Notes: generated from the letters alone by a model not told the origin. A stretch of 64,000 nucleotides of DNA from Aureimonas pseudogalii (GCF_014196835.1 NZ_JACIEK010000001.1:1252283-1316282), one strand, 5' to 3'. Counted from the stretch's first letter, positions 35,937 through 45,112 are shown. Numbers and translations are program-made.

Positions 35937-37763
35937 ATGCCCCTATCCGCGAGACCGCCCGTGATCGCCATCGCCCGCCTTCTGTTCGCCCTCACGGCCG
36001 TCGTCCTGGCGGTGGTGGCGGGCGTCCTCTTCGCCGTGGTGATCACCGCCAACGGCACGACCTGGCTGCATGTCGTGCAGGTGCTGCTGCTGATCGTCTG
36101 CTGCCTCTGGCTCGCCTGGGGCTTCAACACCGCGGTGGTCGGCATCTTCTCGCGCCGCGGCGTGCGCTGGACGGCCGAGACGCCGACGCGCCGCTCGGCC
36201 AGCCGCACAGCCATTCTCATGCCCGTCTACAACGAGGACGCCGAGGCCGTGCTGGCGCGCGTCGCCGCGATGATCGAGGGCCTGCAGTCGATCCGCCGCA
36301 TGGGGCAGTTCGACGTGCACGTGCTCTCCGACAGCACCAAGCCCGAATGCGTCGTGGCCGAGCGCCGCGCCACCTTCCTCGTCGCGGCCGGCCTCGAATG
36401 CGGCGGTCAGATCTTCTATCGCAACCGCACGAAGAACACCGGGCGCAAGGCCGGCAACATCGCCGACTTCGTGACCAACAGCGGCGGCGCCTACGACTAC
36501 ATGCTCATCCTCGACGCCGACTCGCTGATGCGGCCCGAGACGATGCTTGAGATGGTGGCGCGCATGGACGCCGACACCGAACTCGCGCTCCTGCAGACGC
36601 AGCCGCTCATCATCGGGCGCCGCACCCTCTTTGGGCGCGCGCTGCAGTTCTCGGCGGCGCTCTACTCGCCCATCTTCTCGCGCGGCATCGCCTCGCTGCA
36701 GGGGCGCGAGGGGCCGTTCTGGGGCCACAACGCGATCATCCGCACCCGTGCCTTCGCCGACCATTGCGGCCTGCCCAACCTTTCGGGCAAGCCGCCCTTC
36801 GGCGGCCACATCCTCTCCCACGACTTCGTCGAGGCCGCGCTGCTCGCCCGCTCGGGCTTCAAGGTGCGCGTCGATCCCGACCTCCAGGGCTCCTTCGAGG
36901 AGGCGCCGACCAACCTCATCGAATACGCCAAGCGCGACCGGCGCTGGTGCCAGGGCAACCTGCAGCATGGCCGGCTCATTCCCGCGCCGCGTATCCGGCT
37001 GTGGAGCCGCATCGCCATGGTCTCGGGGATCATGGCCTATGCGGCCTCGCCGATCTGGCTGATGTTTCTCGTGGTCTCGCTGCTCGACCCGATCATGGGG
37101 CCGCAGCCCAACTACTTCCCGGCCGACTCGCTCTTCCCCGTCTTCCCGCAGCCCGAGACCGGCAAGGCGCTGCTGCTGCTGCTCGGCATCTTCCTGCTTC
37201 TGCTGCTGCCCAAGACCCTGATCGCCTTCTCCACCGCCTTCTCGCGGCGCGGGCGCACCTTCGGCGGCGCGCTGACGGTGCTCGGTGGGGCGACGCTGGA
37301 ACTCGCCATGACCAGCGCCCTCGCGCCGATCATGATGATGTTCCAGTCGAAGGCCGTGGCCGAGATCCTGCTCGGCCTCGACAGTGGTTGGCCCTCCACC
37401 GACCGCGACGACGAAGGCTTGCCCTTGAAGCCGGCCTTCCAGGCGTCCTGGTGGATGGTGATCGCCGGCGCGGCACTCCTCTTCACCACCTTCTTCTACG
37501 CCTTCGAGCTGTTCTTCTGGGTCTGCCCGATCGCCATCCCGCTGCTCGTGGCACCGCTCTTCATTTCGCTGACCGCCGATCCCGCGCTCGGCGACCGGGT
37601 GCGTGTCACGCGGCTGCTCTCGACCCCCTTCGAGCTCGATCCCGAGCCGGTGATCCGCGCCTCCGAGCGCTGGCGCCACCGCCTGATGGACGAGGTGGCC
37701 GCCCGCCTGTCCGCGCCCGCGGGCGAGAGCGCGCCGGCACGGGTTCCCCTTCCCGCGCACTGA
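35937..37763 (+). CDS. opgH: Glucan biosynthesis glucosyltransferase OpgH
   Basis: 608 residues, family 2 glycosyltransferase with about seven hydrophobic helices. Catalytic motifs are ILDADSLM near residue 192 (DxD), GHNAIIRTRAF near 263, HILSHDFVEAALL near 290, and KRDRRWCQGNLQHG near 330 (QxxRW type). It links UDP-glucose into the beta-1,2 backbone and moves it across the inner membrane. The protein is shorter than E. coli OpgH because it lacks the long cytoplasmic N-terminus. GGGACGG lies before the ATG. Confidence 0.94.
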   Translation: MPLSARPPVIAIARLLFALTAVVLAVVAGVLFAVVITANGTTWLHVVQVLLLIVCCLWLAWGFNTAVVGIFSRRGVRWTAETPTRRSASRTAILMPVYNEDAEAVLARVAAMIEGLQSIRRMGQFDVHVLSDSTKPECVVAERRATFLVAAGLECGGQIFYRNRTKNTGRKAGNIADFVTNSGGAYDYMLILDADSLMRPETMLEMVARMDADTELALLQTQPLIIGRRTLFGRALQFSAALYSPIFSRGIASLQGREGPFWGHNAIIRTRAFADHCGLPNLSGKPPFGGHILSHDFVEAALLARSGFKVRVDPDLQGSFEEAPTNLIEYAKRDRRWCQGNLQHGRLIPAPRIRLWSRIAMVSGIMAYAASPIWLMFLVVSLLDPIMGPQPNYFPADSLFPVFPQPETGKALLLLLGIFLLLLLPKTLIAFSTAFSRRGRTFGGALTVLGGATLELAMTSALAPIMMMFQSKAVAEILLGLDSGWPSTDRDDEGLPLKPAFQASWWMVIAGAALLFTTFFYAFELFFWVCPIAIPLLVAPLFISLTADPALGDRVRVTRLLSTPFELDPEPVIRASERWRHRLMDEVAARLSAPAGESAPARVPLPAH

Positions 37764-37778
37764 TCCATCTTCGTCAGC

Positions 37779-38975
37779 ATGACTGAGCAACGAACGGGTC
37801 CCGCGGCGGGAACGCGCGACCATCGGGTCGATTTCTATCGGGGCATCGCGCTCCTGATGATCTTCGTGAACCATGTTCCCGGCATCACGCTGGAACAGTT
37901 CACGACGCGCAATTTCGGCTTCTCCGATTCCGCCGAACTCTTCGTCTTCCTCGCCGGCTTCGCCTCGGCCTTCGCCTATGGACGCGGGTTCCTGACGCGC
38001 TCGCGGCTGGTCTTCACGCTGAAGGCGATGCGGCGGGCGGGCGTGCTCTATCTCGTCCACATCACCCTGACGATGCTCGCCGTCTCGCTCTTCGCCCTGG
38101 TGACGCTCGCCACCGGCGACGGGCGCTACATGATGCAGCTCGGTCTCGGCACCTTCATGACCCAGCCGCTCGACGCGCTGGCGGGCGTGGCGCTGCTCGG
38201 GCACCAGCTCGCCTATCTCAACATCCTGCCGCTCTACTGCGTGCTCCTCCTGCTCCTGCCGCTGCAGCTCGCCGTCGCCCGGCGCTTCGGGCTGGCGGCG
38301 ATGCTCGGCGCCTCCGGAGCCCTATGGCTGGCGGCCGGCCTGTGGCGCCTCAATCTGCCGAGCCATCCCGACGCCGGCGGCTGGCACTTCGCGCCCTTCG
38401 CCTGGCAGTTCGTCTTCGCGATCGGCCTCGCCTGCGGCCTCGCCAAGCTCGGGCGCCAGTCGCTCGTGCCCTTCCGGCGCGGGCTCTACATCCTCGCGGC
38501 GCTCTATCTCGGCTGCGCCTACGGCTACATGGCGCTCGCCATGCAGGGCGTCGAACAGGCGCTGCCGCTGCCGGCCTTCGTGCGCGACATCGACAAGACC
38601 TTCGTGTCGCTGCCGCGCCTCCTGCATCTCCTGGCGCTCGTCTACGTCTTCGCCCATGCGCCAGCGAGCTCGCCCTTCCAGCGCATCGCGGCCGGCAACC
38701 CGCTGGCGCGACTCGGCCGCCATGCGCTGCCGGTCTTCGCCACCGGCACGATGCTGTCGCTTGTGTGCCAGATCGCGCGGCTCGACCGCGACAACGGCCC
38801 CCGGATGGACGTCGCGCTGATCGCGATCGGGATCGCCGTCCAGTTCGGGCTCGCCGCCGTCCTGGACTGGTGGCGGCAGGCCAGCGCCACCGCGAGCGGC
38901 ACCCGTGCCCGCATCGAGAACCGCATCGAGGCGCCCGCCGGCTCCGAGCGCGCCTTCGCGCGCACCACTCGCTAG
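37779..38975 (+). CDS. opgC: OpgC family membrane acyltransferase
   Basis: 398 residues, about ten hydrophobic helices. The start HRVDFYRGIALLMIFVNHVPG and GFSDSAELFVFLAGFASAFAYG are typical of OpgC, which succinylates periplasmic glucans in alphaproteobacteria. It lies 15 bases after opgH, completing an opgG-orf-opgH-opgC operon. The His in VNHVPG is the probable active-site residue of this acyltransferase group. Confidence 0.9.
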   Translation: MTEQRTGPAAGTRDHRVDFYRGIALLMIFVNHVPGITLEQFTTRNFGFSDSAELFVFLAGFASAFAYGRGFLTRSRLVFTLKAMRRAGVLYLVHITLTMLAVSLFALVTLATGDGRYMMQLGLGTFMTQPLDALAGVALLGHQLAYLNILPLYCVLLLLLPLQLAVARRFGLAAMLGASGALWLAAGLWRLNLPSHPDAGGWHFAPFAWQFVFAIGLACGLAKLGRQSLVPFRRGLYILAALYLGCAYGYMALAMQGVEQALPLPAFVRDIDKTFVSLPRLLHLLALVYVFAHAPASSPFQRIAAGNPLARLGRHALPVFATGTMLSLVCQIARLDRDNGPRMDVALIAIGIAVQFGLAAVLDWWRQASATASGTRARIENRIEAPAGSERAFARTTR

Positions 38976-39096
38976 CCGATACCAACCGCCGATCCCGCTC
39001 GGCGCGTTTTCCCCGCGTCGCATTTCATCGTGCGAAAGGCATTGAGGCCGCCGGCGAAAGATGAAACGCTCGCCGAAAAATGGGAGGATACGCATC

Positions 39097-40482
39097 GTGA
39101 CGACTTTGACGGGGGAACACGGGTCGGCCGGCTGGCTGTCGCGCGAGCGCACGGTGGCCGAGCCCGGCTTCAATCGCTGGATGGTGCCCCCGGCCGCGCT
39201 CTGCGTGCATCTGTGCATCGGGCAAGCCTACGCCTTCAGCGTCTTCAACCTGCCGATGACCAAGCTGCTCGGCATCACCGAGCCGGCGCCGGGCGACTGG
39301 GCGCTGACGCAGATCGGCTGGATCTTCTCCATCGCGATCGTCTTTCTCGGTCTCTCGGCGGCGTTCGGCGGCGCCTGGGTGGAGCGGGTGGGCCCGCGCC
39401 GCACCATGGCAACCGCCGCGGCCTTCTTCGGCGGCGGTTTCCTCGTGGCTGCGGCGGGCATCGCCACGCACCAGCTCTGGCTGGTCTTCCTCGGCTACGG
39501 GGTGCTCGGCGGCACCGGCCTCGGCCTCGGCTACATCTCGCCGGTGAAGACGCTGATGACCTGGTTCCCGGATCGGCCGGGCATGGCCACGGGCATGGCG
39601 ATCATGGGCTTCGGCGGCGGCGCCTTCATCGCCTCGCCCCTGTCGGTCTGGCTCATGGGCCTCTACGCCTCGCCGACCTCCGCGGGCGTCTTCGAGACCT
39701 TCGTGACGCTCGGGATCGGCTATTTCCTGTTCATGATGGTGGGCGCTGCGATCGTGCGCGTGCCGCGCGCCGGCTGGGCCCCGGCGGGCTTCGTGCCGAA
39801 GACCGTCTCGTCCGGCCTCGTCACGGCCGCCAACGTCCACGTGGACGAGGCGATGAAGACGCGCCAGTTCTGGCTGCTCTGGGGCATTCTCTGCCTCAAC
39901 GTCACCGCCGGCATCGGCGTGCTCGGCCAGGCCTCGGCGATGATCCAGGAGATGTTTCCGGGCGTCATCACGGCGGCCGCGGCGGCCGGCTTCGTCGGCC
40001 TGCTCTCGCTCTTCAACATGGGCGGGCGCTTCGTCTGGGCCTCGACCTCCGACTATATCGGCCGGCGCGCCACCTACATGATCTTCTTCGCGCTCGGCCT
40101 CGTGCTCTACGCCTTCGTGCCGACCTCGGGCCGCATGGGCTCGGTGGTGCTCTTCGTCGCCTTCTACGCCGTGATCATGTCGATGTATGGCGGGGGCTTC
40201 GCGACCATCCCCGCCTATCTCAAGGACATTTTCGGGGTGCGCTACGTCGGCGCCATCCACGGGCGCCTGCTCACCGCGTGGTCGGTCGCCGGCGTCCTCG
40301 GCCCGGTGCTGGTGAACTACATCCGCCAGTACCAGATCGACCAGGGCGTCGCGAAGGCCGACGCCTACACGGTGACCATGTACATCATGGCCGGACTTCT
40401 CGCCGTCGGCCTCGTGCTCAACCTGATGATGACGCCGGTGGACGCCAAGCATCACCTGCCGCCCGAGCCGGCGCGGACCTGA
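39097..40482 (+). CDS. OFA-family MFS transporter (oxalate/formate antiporter type)
   Basis: 461 residues from GTG 39097, chosen for GGGAGG ten bases upstream; an ATG at 39061 is upstream but without a site. About 12 helices. The start (FNRWMVPPAALCVHLCIGQAYAFSVFNLPMTK) and GYGVLGGTGLGLGYISPVKTLMTWFPDRPGMATGMAIMGFGGG (given in family order) are OFA hallmarks. The charged pair in the last half (ASTSDYIGRRATYM) is conserved. It may exchange oxalate for formate or carry a monocarboxylate such as pyruvate or formate. A 40-residue partner follows. Confidence 0.9.
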   Translation: MTTLTGEHGSAGWLSRERTVAEPGFNRWMVPPAALCVHLCIGQAYAFSVFNLPMTKLLGITEPAPGDWALTQIGWIFSIAIVFLGLSAAFGGAWVERVGPRRTMATAAAFFGGGFLVAAAGIATHQLWLVFLGYGVLGGTGLGLGYISPVKTLMTWFPDRPGMATGMAIMGFGGGAFIASPLSVWLMGLYASPTSAGVFETFVTLGIGYFLFMMVGAAIVRVPRAGWAPAGFVPKTVSSGLVTAANVHVDEAMKTRQFWLLWGILCLNVTAGIGVLGQASAMIQEMFPGVITAAAAAGFVGLLSLFNMGGRFVWASTSDYIGRRATYMIFFALGLVLYAFVPTSGRMGSVVLFVAFYAVIMSMYGGGFATIPAYLKDIFGVRYVGAIHGRLLTAWSVAGVLGPVLVNYIRQYQIDQGVAKADAYTVTMYIMAGLLAVGLVLNLMMTPVDAKHHLPPEPART

Positions 40483-40495
40483 AAGGACGACGACC

Positions 40496-40618
40496 ATGGC
40501 GCACGAACCCTCCACCACGCCCACGCCCAAGATCGCCCTCGCCTGGGGCTTCGTCGGCATTCCCCTCCTCTGGGGCATCGTGATGACGCTGCGCAACGCG
40601 CTGCAGCTCTTCCAGTAG
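40496..40618 (+). CDS. Small single-helix partner of the OFA transporter
   Basis: 40 residues: polar MAHEPSTTPTPK, then one membrane helix IALAWGFVGIPLLWGIVMTL and a short RNALQLFQ tail. GAAAGGACG lies before the ATG, and the gene begins 13 bases after the transporter stop. Tiny proteins of this form follow OFA-type genes in many Proteobacteria, annotated as MFS small subunits, and probably stabilise the transporter. It is too short for most gene finders. Confidence 0.8.
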   Translation: MAHEPSTTPTPKIALAWGFVGIPLLWGIVMTLRNALQLFQ

Positions 40619-40755
40619 ACGTCGGGCTCGCCCGGCCGCCCCCATCACGAGGGCTTGCCCGCCGGCGCGATGGCGCCGGGGGCTGCCGGCGCGCTATAAG
40701 CGGAGCGAACGAGCCAGGATCGGCCCGCCGACGACACGGGCGGGCCGCCACACGA

Positions 40756-41004
40756 ATGCGAGCGACGATGGCCTTCAAGGATGCCCAACACCCTTTCTTC
40801 CGCCCGCTCTGGCGGCGGATCGCCGTCGTCGCGGCCTGCCTCGTCTGGGCTGGCGTCGAAGCGGTGGCGGGCGACCCGACCTGGATGGTGATGACGCTCG
40901 CCATCGGCGCCTACGCAGCCTGGACCTTCCTCCTGCGCTATGAGCCACCGGCCGAGACCGCACCATCAGTGGATGCGTCCGACGCGGGGACGCCGCGAAG
41001 CTGA
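40756..41004 (+). CDS. Small membrane protein (DUF3329-like)
   Basis: 82 residues from ATG 40756 (a second ATG at 40768 gives a cleaner start MAFKDAQHPFFRPLWRR). Two hydrophobic segments, IAVVAACLVWAGVEAVAG and WMVMTLAIGAYAAWTFLL, with an HPFFRPLWRR lead. The pattern fits the DUF3329-type small membrane proteins found in Rhizobiales. The tail is acidic and polar. No function is known. Confidence 0.7.
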   Translation: MRATMAFKDAQHPFFRPLWRRIAVVAACLVWAGVEAVAGDPTWMVMTLAIGAYAAWTFLLRYEPPAETAPSVDASDAGTPRS

Positions 41005-41101
41005 CCGGCGAGCCCTTGCCGGCCCAGCGGAACCTGCCCTATGCCTCGGGTGGCCCACCGGCGCTCGGTCAGGCTTGGCGGATGGCGGGAAGGCTTGAGC
41101 G

Positions 41102-42091
41102 ATGACGGTTCTGGTGACGGGCGGCGCGGGCTACATCGGCAGCCACATGGTCTGGGATCTCCTCGACGCCGGCGAACGCGTGGTGGTCCTCGACCGGCTT
41201 TCCACCGGTTTCGAATGGGCGGTGGCGCCTGAGGCGACGCTGGTGGTCGGCGAGATCTCCGACCAGCTCCTGGTCGAAGGGCTGATCCGCGAGCACGGGA
41301 TTTCCGAGATCATCCATTTCGCCGGCTCGATCGTGGTGCCGGAATCGGTGGCCGACCCGCTCGGCTACTACGCCAACAACACGGTGGCCTCGCGCGCGCT
41401 TCTCGAATCGGCCGTTCGCTGCGGCGTGAAGCACTTCATCTTCTCCTCAACCGCCGCGGTCTACGGCTCGCCGCCGCACATGCCGGTGGCCGAAGATCAG
41501 CGGCCGGCGCCGGAATCGCCCTACGGCACCTCGAAATGGATGACCGAGATGATGCTGCGCGACACCGCCGCAGCCCATCCGATCACCTACGCCGTGTTGC
41601 GCTATTTCAACGTCGCGGGGGCCGACCCGAAGGGCCGCACGGGCCAGTCCACCAAGGGCGCGACGCATCTGATCAAGGTCGCCAGCGAGACCGCGCTCGG
41701 CAAGCGCGGGCATATCGACGTGTTCGGCACCGACTACGACACGCCCGACGGCACCTGCGTGCGCGACTACATCCACGTCTCCGACCTCGCCGATGCCCAC
41801 CGTCAGGCGCTCGGCTACCTGCGCGCCGGCGGCGCCTCGATCACCGCCAATTGCGGCTACGGCCACGGCTATTCCGTGCTGGAGGTGCTCGACACCGTGC
41901 GCCGCGTCGCCGGCCATGATTTCGACGTGCGGATCGCCGGCCGCCGGGCAGGCGACGCCAGCGCGATCGTCGCCGATGCCGCTCTCGCCCGCCGGGCCTT
42001 CGGCTGGACCCCGCGGCACGACGATCTCACCGGCATCGTGGAGGACGCCTTCCGCTGGGAGCGCGATCTGGAGCGTCGCAACGCACGCTAG
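41102..42091 (+). CDS. galE: UDP-glucose 4-epimerase
   Basis: 329 residues of the short-chain dehydrogenase fold. NAD-binding TGGAGYIGSHM at 6-16; catalytic SSTAAVYG near 117 and YGTSK with Y141 and K145; RYFNVAGADPKGRTGQS near 167 and CVRDYIHVSDLA near 220 set the UDP-sugar site. It interconverts UDP-glucose and UDP-galactose for surface sugars. Its TAG stop lies inside the dispersed repeat at 42086-42141. Confidence 0.93.
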   Translation: MTVLVTGGAGYIGSHMVWDLLDAGERVVVLDRLSTGFEWAVAPEATLVVGEISDQLLVEGLIREHGISEIIHFAGSIVVPESVADPLGYYANNTVASRALLESAVRCGVKHFIFSSTAAVYGSPPHMPVAEDQRPAPESPYGTSKWMTEMMLRDTAAAHPITYAVLRYFNVAGADPKGRTGQSTKGATHLIKVASETALGKRGHIDVFGTDYDTPDGTCVRDYIHVSDLADAHRQALGYLRAGGASITANCGYGHGYSVLEVLDTVRRVAGHDFDVRIAGRRAGDASAIVADAALARRAFGWTPRHDDLTGIVEDAFRWERDLERRNAR

Positions 42092-42141
42092 AGCACGTCC
42101 CGGCGTGAAGGCCGGGTGGGCTTTCACGCCCGGCCGATGCG
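42086..42141 (+). repeat. Dispersed repeat element, copy 1 (galE 3' end)
   Basis: The element begins CGCTAGAGCACGTCC and ends TTTCACGCCCGG plus CGATGCG, with a GGCGTGAA / TTCACGCC hairpin at 42102-42130. An inverted copy is at 45060-45112. The TAG of its first bases is the galE stop codon. The hairpin could help end the transcript; no T run follows. Confidence 0.7.
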
Positions 42142-42177
42142 CCGACACGGCAATCGCAGCCCGGCGCGGCGTCGGCG

Positions 42178-43719
42178 TCATGCCGCGTCGGCGACCACCG
42201 GCGTCGCCATCTCGTCCGGCCGGGCCGCGGTCGGCAGCGGCGCCTGGCACACGCAGTTGCGCCCCTCGGCCTTGGCCCGGTAGAGCGCCTCGTCGGCCGC
42301 CTTCACCAGTTGGGCCAGACCGTCCGCGCCGGCCTCGCGCGGAACGATCGACGCGACGCCGATGCTGACGGTGGCGACGCCTTCCAGATTGCCCCGGTGT
42401 GGCAGTTCGAGATTGCGCACGGCGATGCGGACATGATCGGCGAGGAGCAATGCAACCGATGGGGTCACGTCGATGAGGAGGAGCGCGAACTCCTCGCCGC
42501 CGTAGCGCGCCAGCCGGCCGAGAACGCCGAACACGGTGGTTCCCAGCGTCTGCGCGATCCGCCGCAGGCAGGCGTCGCCCGCAGGATGCCCGTAGGTGTC
42601 GTTGAACGACTTGAAGTGATCGACGTCGAGAAGCAGCAGCGACACCCCCTGCCCTTCTGCCGCGGCGCGTTCCCATTCCTCCCTGCAGGCTTCGTCGAAC
42701 GCGCGCCGGTTGCCGAGCCCCGTCAGCGCGTCGGTGACGGCCAGATGCTGCATCTCGACCGTCGCCGAGCGGTTCGAGGCGAGGTAGCGCTCGAGGAAGA
42801 GGCTTCCGCCGACGAGCAGCACGACGAGGCAGACCGTGCCCGTCGCTACCAGCAAGGTGGACGGCAGCCAGCCGGCGAGAACCGTTTCGTAGCTGAGGCC
42901 CGCGAACACGACGAGCGGCAGGTTGCCGACATGCTGGTAGGCCTGGATCCGCCAGACCCCGTCGATCGGCGACGGCCGGCGGAACGTTCCCCTCTCGTAG
43001 AGACGCACGTCGTCGAGCGACGGCGAGAGCCCCTTCAGGCGCCCGATGCGCTCCGGCGCGAACGGGTATCGGGCGAGAAGCGTGCCGGTCTCCGTCATCA
43101 GCGAGATGCCCGCATGCCCGTCGACGTCGAACTCGTGATAGAAGAGGGCGAGCGCCTCCGAGGAGAGGCTGGCGACGACGACGCCGCCGAAGCTGCCGTC
43201 GGCCTTGTTCCACCGCCTCGACAGCGGAATGATCCAGCCGTCGCCGTTCGCCGCCTGGATGGGCTCCCCGATGACGAGGCCGCTGCCGGGAGAGAAGCGC
43301 CGCTCCAGAAAGAACGGCGCCTCGGCAATTCCGGTCCACTCCGAGAGACCGGGCTTCGGCCGGGTCAGGCGTTGCCCCTCGGCGTCGTAGGCTTCCAGCG
43401 ATCGAACGAGCGGGAAACGCGCGAGTTCGTGTCGCACGCGCAGATCGACGGTGCGGTCGGGATCGGCATCGGCGGAGGCCGCCTGTGCGGCGTCCGCGAG
43501 ATCGGAGGACATCAGGTCGGCGATGAGGAAGAGGTCGGCGGCATGGCGGGCGAGCGAGCGCGCCAGGATGCCCGCGTCCCCCTCGGCCTTGGCGACGCGG
43601 TGCTCGCGGTCCGCCCACCGGGTCCAGCCCGCGCTCGCCAGCAGCAGCACGCAGAGCGAGGCCACCACGAGGCGGAGCCAGACGGTCGGCAAGTGGGAGG
43701 GGCGGGTGTTCAGCGTCAT
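42178..43719 (-). CDS. Membrane diguanylate cyclase with periplasmic sensor domain
   Basis: 513 residues from ATG 43719. TM1 (LVVASLCVLLLASAGW) and TM2 (LLVATGTVCLVVLLVGGSLFL, about 285-305) flank a 260-residue periplasmic domain of the Cache type seen in such cyclases (YDAEGQRLTR...GLVIGEPIQAANGDGWIIPLSRR). The GGDEF domain has LLLDVDHFKSFNDTYGHPAGD near 380 and GGEEF near 423. Cyclic di-GMP production is expected. The C-terminal 20 residues are disordered. Monocistronic. Confidence 0.92.
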   Translation of the reverse strand: MTLNTRPSHLPTVWLRLVVASLCVLLLASAGWTRWADREHRVAKAEGDAGILARSLARHAADLFLIADLMSSDLADAAQAASADADPDRTVDLRVRHELARFPLVRSLEAYDAEGQRLTRPKPGLSEWTGIAEAPFFLERRFSPGSGLVIGEPIQAANGDGWIIPLSRRWNKADGSFGGVVVASLSSEALALFYHEFDVDGHAGISLMTETGTLLARYPFAPERIGRLKGLSPSLDDVRLYERGTFRRPSPIDGVWRIQAYQHVGNLPLVVFAGLSYETVLAGWLPSTLLVATGTVCLVVLLVGGSLFLERYLASNRSATVEMQHLAVTDALTGLGNRRAFDEACREEWERAAAEGQGVSLLLLDVDHFKSFNDTYGHPAGDACLRRIAQTLGTTVFGVLGRLARYGGEEFALLLIDVTPSVALLLADHVRIAVRNLELPHRGNLEGVATVSIGVASIVPREAGADGLAQLVKAADEALYRAKAEGRNCVCQAPLPTAARPDEMATPVVADAA

Positions 43720-43938
43720 GGCGCCGCGGTTCGCTCTCGAGGAACGGTCACGGTAACGGCCGGCCTTTAAGAATGCGTTCGTAGACCATGTCCGCCGGTG
43801 ATTCTTTCTGTCGCCAACCTCTCCCCCGCCAACCATTTCGTCACGACGTTGCGAGGCAGGGAGGCCGGACATGGATCCACCCGGCGAATGCTGCGACAAC
43901 CGAGATCCCGTCGTCCTCGATGAGCGAGCGTGCCCGTG

Positions 43939-44454
43939 ATGCCGAAATCGATCGTCCTTGCAGGGCTTCTGTTCGCCGCCGCACCCGGCGCCACCCTCGC
44001 CCAGAATGCCGAGGAGACCGCTGCCTTCCTCCTGTTCGGCCTCGAAGACATGGAAGCGCCCGGTCCGAACGGCCTCGTGCGCGTCACCCAGACCGCCAAG
44101 TCGCCGGCCGAATACGTCGTGGATCTCGCCGGCCGCACCGGCGTGATCAAGGTGGCGCAGATCTCCGACGAGAAGTGCCGGTTCACGGCCGAGCGCACGA
44201 GCGCGGGCGGCGAGACGCCGGTGCGCACCAATTTCAGCTTCGAGCGCGCGACATTGGTCGAGGAGACGCGTCCGGGACTGGCGCCGCGTCTCGTCTTCGC
44301 GGGCCTCCAGTGCCGCGCGCTCGACGAGACCACGCGCGGCCTGACGAAGTCCTGCCCGGCGGACGCGGCGACGCCGCCCTACGGCGACGCGACCCGCCTG
44401 CGACGCGCCTTCGACTTCTTCCGCTCGTCCTTCTGCCGCCCGCTGGCGTTCTAG
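43939..44454 (+). CDS. Periplasmic protein of unknown function
   Basis: 171 residues from ATG 43939 (a GTG at 43930 is also possible). A signal peptide ends near residue 21 (MPKSIVLAGLLFAAAPGATLAQ). The mature part is a soluble domain with Cys near 79, 122, 136 and 163, possibly two disulfides (DEKCRFTAE, GLQCRALDE, KSCPADAA, SFCRPLAF). It matches no family I recognise. It stands between the cyclase and the DUF1127 region, on the plus strand. Confidence 0.7.
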   Translation: MPKSIVLAGLLFAAAPGATLAQNAEETAAFLLFGLEDMEAPGPNGLVRVTQTAKSPAEYVVDLAGRTGVIKVAQISDEKCRFTAERTSAGGETPVRTNFSFERATLVEETRPGLAPRLVFAGLQCRALDETTRGLTKSCPADAATPPYGDATRLRRAFDFFRSSFCRPLAF

Positions 44455-44555
44455 AATCCCCGTGGGGCGGCCTCCGGCGTCAACTGGTTCGCCGGCAAAT
44501 CACCGGTGGGTAACGGCCGACAATACATGGCTCTGCGCCCATCACCGCGTTCGCG

Positions 44556-44605
44556 CATGGCAGCTTCGCAGCTGCGAGATAGCTGGGAACGCGAGGGCTG
44601 CCATG
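44556..44605 (+). promoter_or_regulatory. Inverted repeat upstream of the DUF1127 gene
   Basis: CATGGCAGC (44556-44564) pairs with GCTGCCATG (44597-44605) across 32 bases that hold a further GCAGCTGC palindrome. It is 110-160 bases before the start at 44715. It could fold in the leader RNA or bind a regulator. Some DUF1127 genes have structured leaders, but this is only a shape match. Confidence 0.35.
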
Positions 44606-44714
44606 ACGAGCGAGCGCTGCTGCATCGCGAGCGGTTGGGCTAGTGTGTCCTTGTCGAAACGAACCAAGCCGAACCGGCATCCACCGACGAGATGCCGCCG
44701 AGAGGACCACACCG

Positions 44715-44858
44715 ATGAACCTGACCCGCTCTTTCCAGACCTGGCGCCAGATGCGCAACACGGCCGCCGAGCTGAACCGCCTGTCGCAGCGCGAGCTCGC
44801 CGATCTCGGCCTGTCGCGCTCCGACATCCCGACCGTCGCCCGCCAGTCGGTGCGCTGA
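44715..44858 (+). CDS. DUF1127 small protein (YjiS-like)
   Basis: 47 residues from ATG 44715 with GAGAGGACC upstream. The sequence is the classic DUF1127: TWRQMRNTAAELNRLSQRELADLGLSRSDIPTVARQSVR, mostly basic, with the conserved L-x-x-LGL-x-R-x-DI core. In Agrobacterium and related bacteria these tiny Arg-rich proteins affect RNA turnover, phosphate and stress responses. A terminator follows at 44946. Confidence 0.92.
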   Translation: MNLTRSFQTWRQMRNTAAELNRLSQRELADLGLSRSDIPTVARQSVR

Positions 44859-44945
44859 ACGATTTTTCATTCGCTGCGGCCGATCCTCCCGACGGCCGAC
44901 GCGGACATGCCACGCGGGTTCCTCCCACCCGCAAGGCGACCCAAG

Positions 44946-44986
44946 GCGCCCTCCCGGTCCTCCCCCGGTGAGGGCGCTTTCGTTTT
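44946..44986 (+). terminator. Rho-independent terminator after DUF1127
   Basis: GCGCCCTC (44946-44953) pairs with GAGGGCGC (44970-44977), then TTT, CG and TTTT. A clear terminator, though it lies about 90 bases past the stop codon. Confidence 0.8.
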
Positions 44987-45059
44987 GTGCTCGTGCCCCG
45001 GCCTCGGCGCCCTTCCGTCGACACGTCTTCACCGGATGGGCTCCCGAATCCTTTGGCCT

Positions 45060-45112
45060 CGCATCGCCCGGGCGTGAAAGCCGACGCGGCTATCACCGGA
45101 CATGCTCTAGCG
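45060..45112 (-). repeat. Dispersed repeat element, copy 2 (inverted)
   Basis: Read on the minus strand it starts CGCTAGAGCATGTCC and ends GGCTTTCACGCCCGG plus CGATGCG, matching both ends of the copy at 42086-42141. The middle differs and lacks most of the hairpin. Its TAG forms the stop codon of the small gene at 45107-45328, just as the other copy's TAG ends galE. Confidence 0.7.
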
